64,000 nt of DNA from Mucilaginibacter sabulilitoris (GTDB lineage: Bacteria; Bacteroidota; Bacteroidia; Sphingobacteriales; Sphingobacteriaceae), in NCBI RefSeq assembly GCF_034262375.1, contig NZ_CP139558.1, positions 2,356,001-2,420,000 on the forward strand, given 5' to 3'. The position numbers were made by a program, and so were the translations under genes. Within the stretch, counting starts at the first letter, position 1. Every line of letters begins with the position of its first letter. A model generated the notes under the pieces. It worked only from the letters and a program-made list of their open reading frames with translations. It ran no database searches and was not told the origin of the DNA. Below, in pieces: positions 59,332 through 64,000 of this stretch.

Positions 59332-61212
59332 ATGTTCAAAAAATTATCAACAGCCGCTATTTTTCTCTTTATCGCAATTGTATCAAAAGCCAATGAAGAT
59401 CAAAAAATTGCTACAAAAGTTCAAAAAATAACTGTGTTTTTAACTGGTGCGCAGGTAACCCGAACTGCAATGGTTAATATTAATGCAGGCACATCTACAT
59501 TGGTGTTCAGTAATCTTTCACCGGAGATGGATGTACAAAGTCTGCAGGTGAGTGCTGGAGGAGAGTTTACTATACTTTCGGTAAAGCAGGAGCTTGATTT
59601 TTTAAATGAGGAACTTAAACAAAAGCTGTTGCTTGACCTGCAGGCGCAGCAAAAACAAATAAGAGATAAAATAACGCTGCAGAGTAACTTGCTTTCTGTT
59701 TATCAGGAGGAGGTTAATATGTTGGGTAAAAACCAGGTGGTAACCGGTGAAAATGCCAGTTTAGATATTTTAAAACTGAAACAAGCGCTTGATTTTCAAA
59801 CCACACGTTTAACAGAAATTAAAAAAAAACAGCAAGCTATAAATGATCAGATAACTGATTTAAACAGAGAGCTGCAAAAATATGATCAGCAAATAGCCAA
59901 TGTTACTAAAGGTAACAGCAAAGCGACCAGTAATGTGTTGGTCACGGTTTCTTCAAAAAGTTCGCTGCAATCAACATTTACCTTAAATTATGTAGTGCGC
60001 AATGCGGGTTGGTATCCAACTTATGATATCCGGGCAAAAAATGTAAACAGCCCCATCAGTATTACCTATAAAGCTAATGTATCACAACAGAGTGGCGAGG
60101 ATTGGAGAAATATAAAAGTTACCTTATCAACCGGCAATCCTGCTATTAGTGGTAACAAGCCTGAGGTTACACCAAACTACCTTAATTTAGGTATGTATTA
60201 CTCTGGAGCGGCAAGTTCAATTACTAAAGTTAATGGAACTATTTTTGGTACTGATGATGGTAAGGTTTTACCTGGTGTGAGCATTAGGGTAAAAGGAACG
60301 CCTATAGGTACGGTTACAGATGCTGAAGGTAAATACAACATACAGGTGCCAGCAGGTAACCCAATTCTGGTGTATAATTACATCGGTTATGATACAGAGG
60401 AAAGACCAGTAAATGCCCCGGTAATAAACTTAGGCCTTAAACCTGTTGCCAACCAACTGAGTGAAGTAGTAGTAACCGGTTATGGCAGTTCATTGGAAGG
60501 GCGAGCTGCAGGAGTAGCCGTTATTGGTGCAAACGATAAAATTAGAATACGTGGTGCAGCCAGTATTCAATCTATCCCAATTGAGGTTAAGCCGATAGAA
60601 AACCAAACCAATGTAGAGTTCAATATCAGCAATCCTTATTCGGTACCAAGCGATGGTAAGCAATACGCTATGGAAATTGGTCAGTTTGATCTGAATGCCA
60701 GTTATCAGTATTATGTAGCGCCAAAGCTGAGCACAGATGTATTTTTAACAGCACAATTAACCAATTGGAATAAATACAACTTTTTGTCGGGAGAGGCTAA
60801 CCTGTTTTTTGAAGATACATTTATTGGTAAATCGCTTATTAATACACAGGCTACTGCCGATACACTAAATTTATCGTTAGGCACCGATAAGAACATCGTA
60901 GTGACCCGTACCCTGCAAAAGGATTTGACCGAACGCCAAAACTTCGGATCTAATAAAAAAGAAACCCGTAATTGGCTTATTGATATAAAAAACAGGAAAA
61001 ATCAGCCAGTGAATCTGCTTGTTGAAGATCAGATACCTGTTTCACAAAATTCGGCAATAGGGGTTGACACGCAGGAAATATCCGGTGCAAAACTGGACGT
61101 GTTAACTGGCAAGGTTTCATGGAATTTACTGCTAAATTCGCAGGATGATAAAAAGGTACTGTTAAAGTACATGGTTAAATATCCTAAAAATCAATCTGTA
61201 ATAGTTCAATAA
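59332..61212 (+). CDS. DUF4139/MuiA-like protein with inserted carboxypeptidase-regulatory-like domain
   Basis: Exported protein of 626 residues embedded between nuoM and nuoN. The start at 59332 gives a clean signal peptide (MFKKLSTAAIFLFIAIVSKA); a longer frame from a GTG at 59209 has no signal and is not preferred. Residues about 30-90 fit DUF4140; 90-195 are coiled coil; 200-270 and 430-626 fit DUF4139 (mucoidy inhibitor A family). Between them, about residues 298-415 carry an inserted CarboxypepD_reg-like domain (GVSIRVKGTPIGTVTDAEGKY) and a plug-like stretch (LSEVVVTGYG, IRIRGAASIQ). The role is unknown. Confidence 0.8.
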   Translation: MFKKLSTAAIFLFIAIVSKANEDQKIATKVQKITVFLTGAQVTRTAMVNINAGTSTLVFSNLSPEMDVQSLQVSAGGEFTILSVKQELDFLNEELKQKLLLDLQAQQKQIRDKITLQSNLLSVYQEEVNMLGKNQVVTGENASLDILKLKQALDFQTTRLTEIKKKQQAINDQITDLNRELQKYDQQIANVTKGNSKATSNVLVTVSSKSSLQSTFTLNYVVRNAGWYPTYDIRAKNVNSPISITYKANVSQQSGEDWRNIKVTLSTGNPAISGNKPEVTPNYLNLGMYYSGAASSITKVNGTIFGTDDGKVLPGVSIRVKGTPIGTVTDAEGKYNIQVPAGNPILVYNYIGYDTEERPVNAPVINLGLKPVANQLSEVVVTGYGSSLEGRAAGVAVIGANDKIRIRGAASIQSIPIEVKPIENQTNVEFNISNPYSVPSDGKQYAMEIGQFDLNASYQYYVAPKLSTDVFLTAQLTNWNKYNFLSGEANLFFEDTFIGKSLINTQATADTLNLSLGTDKNIVVTRTLQKDLTERQNFGSNKKETRNWLIDIKNRKNQPVNLLVEDQIPVSQNSAIGVDTQEISGAKLDVLTGKVSWNLLLNSQDDKKVLLKYMVKYPKNQSVIVQ

Positions 61213-61218
61213 AAATAA

Positions 61219-62718
61219 ATGCACGATCTGCTACCCCAAATATCTAGTCAGTTATCTAATGTTCTCGACAGCATAGCCTATTTTATGCCCGAAGTTAATT
61301 TGGGCCTCTTGTTCATTATGGTATTGGTGACCGACCTGATATTTGGAAAGCGCTCTGCAGGCTTATGCCGTACCATATCCTGTGCAGGTTTGGTATTGGT
61401 TATGTTTAAAGATTTGCAGCAGGTAGCTTTGGTGGCAGATGGGCAGCACTTTATATTCAGCAATATGCTGCTGCTGAGCCGCAGCGGTATATGTTTTAAA
61501 CTGATCATTGATCTACTATCATTTATCTTGCTGTTGTATTTTGCGTGGGATAATAAACTCAAAGGGCATCCCAAGGGATTATCCGATCTTTATTCCATTT
61601 CCATAGCATCCGTATTTGGCTTGCATTTAATGGTCATGGCAGTAAATCTGCTTTCTATTTATCTGGCCATTGAAATGGTTTCTATTGCTTCGTATCTCAT
61701 GGTTGCCTATCGTACGGAAAATGCTTTCAGTACCGAAGCCGGATTAAAGTACGTGCTATTTGGTGCGGCGTCGTCGGCTATTATGCTGTATGGCATCTCA
61801 TTATTGTATGGCTTTAGCGGCTCGCTGGATGTGGTCTTTCAGAATAGCATTATACAGCTTTCAAAAGTTAATCCTGTCAGCTCATCATTCGCGGTAATAT
61901 TAGTCTTAATAGGCATAGGATTTAAATTATCATTTGTACCGGTTCATTTTTGGGTGCCCGATGTTTACCAGGGTGCAAGTACTCCTATAACCGCTTATTT
62001 ATCAACTGTACCCAAAATAGCTGCCTTTGCATTAATAATTAACTTTTTGCCGCCTTTTATACTTACCAGTTATTGGAAGGGGTTTGACATAGGCATCGCT
62101 TTATCCATTGCCGGTATTGTAACCATGATAACAGGTAATTTCGCGGCGGTAATGCAAACCAATATTAAGCGGATGCTCGCGTACTCCAGTATCGGTCATA
62201 CCGGTTTCGCGCTCATGGCAGTGGTAGTTTTAACCTTACAAGGTGTTTCGGCGCTAACCTATTATTTATTAGTATATGCGCTGGCCAATATCGGAGCACT
62301 GGCATTGGCTAACTATTTTACCAATGAAACCGGTGCCGAAGAAGCGGAAGATTACCGTGGACTTGGTCTTAAATACCCCGCTGCTTCGGTTTGTTTTGTA
62401 ATTGTTCTAATATCATTAACCGGTTTGCCAGTAACAGCAGGATTTACCGGCAAATTATTTGTTTTTTCGGCGGTTTACGGTATTTATCAGCAAACACATA
62501 GCATTTGGTTAATGCTTTTAATGGCTACCGGTGCATTAACTACAGTGGTTTCTTTGTTTTATTATATCAAGATCCCGTTAAATTTATTTCTGAAAAGAAA
62601 AGAAATGCCAGAAATTACCAGTATAAAATCAGCGAATTTGCTAATTTTATCAATAGTTATAAGTTTTGTGCTCATTTTGCTAGGTATTTTCCCTGATTTT
62701 GTTCTTCGGTATCTCTAA
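61219..62718 (+). CDS. nuoN: NADH-quinone oxidoreductase subunit N
   Basis: Third antiporter-like complex I subunit, 499 residues, about 14 membrane segments. FKLSFVPVHFWVPDVYQGASTPITAYLSTVPK and NIKRMLAYSSIGHTGFALMA are the signatures. It starts six bases after the MuiA-like gene stop, so the whole stretch from nuoH to nuoN appears to be one operon. Confidence 0.95.
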   Translation: MHDLLPQISSQLSNVLDSIAYFMPEVNLGLLFIMVLVTDLIFGKRSAGLCRTISCAGLVLVMFKDLQQVALVADGQHFIFSNMLLLSRSGICFKLIIDLLSFILLLYFAWDNKLKGHPKGLSDLYSISIASVFGLHLMVMAVNLLSIYLAIEMVSIASYLMVAYRTENAFSTEAGLKYVLFGAASSAIMLYGISLLYGFSGSLDVVFQNSIIQLSKVNPVSSSFAVILVLIGIGFKLSFVPVHFWVPDVYQGASTPITAYLSTVPKIAAFALIINFLPPFILTSYWKGFDIGIALSIAGIVTMITGNFAAVMQTNIKRMLAYSSIGHTGFALMAVVVLTLQGVSALTYYLLVYALANIGALALANYFTNETGAEEAEDYRGLGLKYPAASVCFVIVLISLTGLPVTAGFTGKLFVFSAVYGIYQQTHSIWLMLLMATGALTTVVSLFYYIKIPLNLFLKRKEMPEITSIKSANLLILSIVISFVLILLGIFPDFVLRYL

Positions 62719-62822
62719 TTTTACCATTTTCGTAATTTTTTAACATAAACGTAATATTCTTCGTTTTTTTGTGATTAAAATCATACTTTCAGGCCGTTTT
62801 TAAAGCAATTCTAATATATTCA

Positions 62823-64000
62823 ATGAAACGGTATTTCCCCTTTTTAGTAATTCTTATAATTCTTGCATTAACTTTTGCTTTTCCGTCGGTAGAATTTAAA
62901 AATTCCGGCCATCCCAATTTTAACACTGGCGATATAGCCTGGATGCTGATGTCGACGGCGCTGGTTTTGATCATGACGCCTGGTTTGGCCTTTTTTTACG
63001 GCGGGATGGTTAACAAAAAGAACGTTATATCAACCATGCTGCAAAGTATCGTGTGTATGGTGATAATTACTGTGATGTGGGGCATATTTGGGTTTAGCCT
63101 GGCTTTTGGCGATACCTTTTATGGCATTATAGGTAACCCGTCGACTTACTTTATGATGAAGGGTATGCTGGGCAATGCTACCTGGAAAGCGGCGCCAACC
63201 ATACCGTTGTTATTATTTGCCATGTATCAGCTTAAATTCGCCATTATTACCCCGGCGTTGATTACGGGTGCTTTTGCAGAGCGTATCAGGTTTAACTCCT
63301 ATATTATATTCCTTTGCCTGTTCTCGATATTTATATTTTCGCCCTTGGCGCATTGCACCTGGCACCCTGATGGCATACTGGCCAAATTAGGTGTGCTTGA
63401 TTTTGCAGGCGGTACGGTAGTGCATATGTCGGCCGGATGGGCTGCACTTGCTTCGGCATTATATTTAAAACGCCGTAACGAGGCTAACCATTCCCCCGCA
63501 CGTATCACTTATGTGATGATCGGTACTGGGCTTTTATGGTTCGGTTGGTTTGGGTTCAACGCCGGTTCGGCATTTGGTGCAAACGCGCTGGCAGTTACAG
63601 CGCTGGCTACCAGCACAACAGCATCAGCAGCGGGTGGTATTACCTGGATATTTTTTGATATGCTGCGCGGTCGCAAGCCATCGGCAATGGGTACCTGTAT
63701 AGGTGCTGTGGTTGGTTTGGTTGCTATAACACCGGCAGCTGGTTTTGTTACTGTACCGCATTCATTGGCCATAGGTATTATATCGGCAGTAATCAGCAAC
63801 CTGGTAGTTGAATGGCGCACCCGTACCTCTATTGATGATACGCTTGATGTATTCCCTTGTCATGGTGTTGGGGGTATGGTAGGTATGCTGCTTACCGGCG
63901 TGTTTGCCAATCAGCATGTAAATGCGGGCAATGTTACCGGTAACGGCTTATTCTTTGGCGAAACGCATTTGTTCTTTGTTCAGGCCATAGCGCTTGTAGG
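62823..64000 (+). CDS. amt: Ammonium transporter, 3' truncated by the window
   Basis: Amt/Rh family channel; 392 codons are visible and the frame is open to the window end. The N-terminus MKRYFPFLVILIILALTFAFP is a signal or first helix, then DIAWMLMSTALVLIMTPGLAFFYGGMV, the FAGGTVVHMSAGWAALAS helix with its pore histidine, and CHGVGGMVGMLLTGVF with the second pore histidine. No glnK gene is visible within the window. Spacing of 104 bases from nuoN suggests its own promoter, which I could not identify. Confidence 0.95.
   Translation, partial: MKRYFPFLVILIILALTFAFPSVEFKNSGHPNFNTGDIAWMLMSTALVLIMTPGLAFFYGGMVNKKNVISTMLQSIVCMVIITVMWGIFGFSLAFGDTFYGIIGNPSTYFMMKGMLGNATWKAAPTIPLLLFAMYQLKFAIITPALITGAFAERIRFNSYIIFLCLFSIFIFSPLAHCTWHPDGILAKLGVLDFAGGTVVHMSAGWAALASALYLKRRNEANHSPARITYVMIGTGLLWFGWFGFNAGSAFGANALAVTALATSTTASAAGGITWIFFDMLRGRKPSAMGTCIGAVVGLVAITPAAGFVTVPHSLAIGIISAVISNLVVEWRTRTSIDDTLDVFPCHGVGGMVGMLLTGVFANQHVNAGNVTGNGLFFGETHLFFVQAIALV

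Noticed and set aside
1..64000. CRISPR arrays, tRNA or rRNA genes, prophage, integrases, restriction or other defence systems
   Set aside because: I looked for repeat-spacer arrays, tRNA-like TpsiC sequences and recognisable phage, integrase or defence proteins and found none; the regularly spaced repeats at 17.2-17.7 kb are coding.

Overview
The window looks like ordinary chromosome from a member of the Bacteroidota, most likely Sphingobacteriaceae (Mucilaginibacter or Pedobacter-like). This is inferred from a type IX secretion C-terminal sorting domain, PorT- and PorG-type secretion genes in their usual Bacteroidota neighbourhoods, many TAnnTTTG (-7) promoter boxes just upstream of starts, absence of clear Shine-Dalgarno sites, an ECF sigma operon with VPENYF-type repeats, and SusC-plug-like sequence fragments. 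No rRNA, tRNA, CRISPR, phage, transposase or defence genes were seen.

Layout. 1-3.4 kb: 3' part of dnaE. 3.7-6.5 kb: membrane acyltransferase, thioredoxin, DUF58 protein. 6.6-14.7 kb: a two-component system, a divergent GH130-type glycosidase/phosphorylase, an ATP-grasp protein, and a convergent operon of two glycosyltransferases, one fused to an alpha/alpha-toroid domain. 14.9-20.9 kb: class III aminotransferase, an ECF sigma operon with an unusual six-repeat membrane protein, split transketolase, Bcp peroxidase. 21-33 kb: M23 peptidase, FAH protein, T9SS cargo, Kup potassium uptake, DUF5655 protein, amino-acid permease, PAP2 phosphatase, small membrane proteins, M3 peptidase. 33-40.9 kb: epimerase, an engB-UbiA-Crp/Fnr group, VOC protein, DUF1080 plus Gfo/Idh/MocA pair, ubiE-porT.

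41-52.1 kb: SDR and YqeY genes, then a cell-envelope block (alpha/beta hydrolase, CBS protein, nadK, porG, exbD-like, uppS, bamA, two ompH/skp, murI) that links outer-membrane assembly, undecaprenyl synthesis and D-glutamate supply. 52.3-62.7 kb: the membrane half of complex I (nuoH-I-J-K-L-M-N) interrupted by two non-nuo genes that both carry SusC-plug-like sequence. The window ends inside an ammonium transporter gene.

Intergenic space is rich in small dispersed repeats: two full copies and one partial copy of a 108-111 bp element with terminal inverted repeats, REP-like palindromes, and several strong hairpins and palindromes. The most interesting leads are the GH130/glycosyltransferase cluster with its palindromic upstream site, the six-repeat protein of the sigma operon, the 26-bp perfect palindrome upstream of the envelope block, and the plug-like genes embedded in the nuo operon. 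None is proven from sequence alone.
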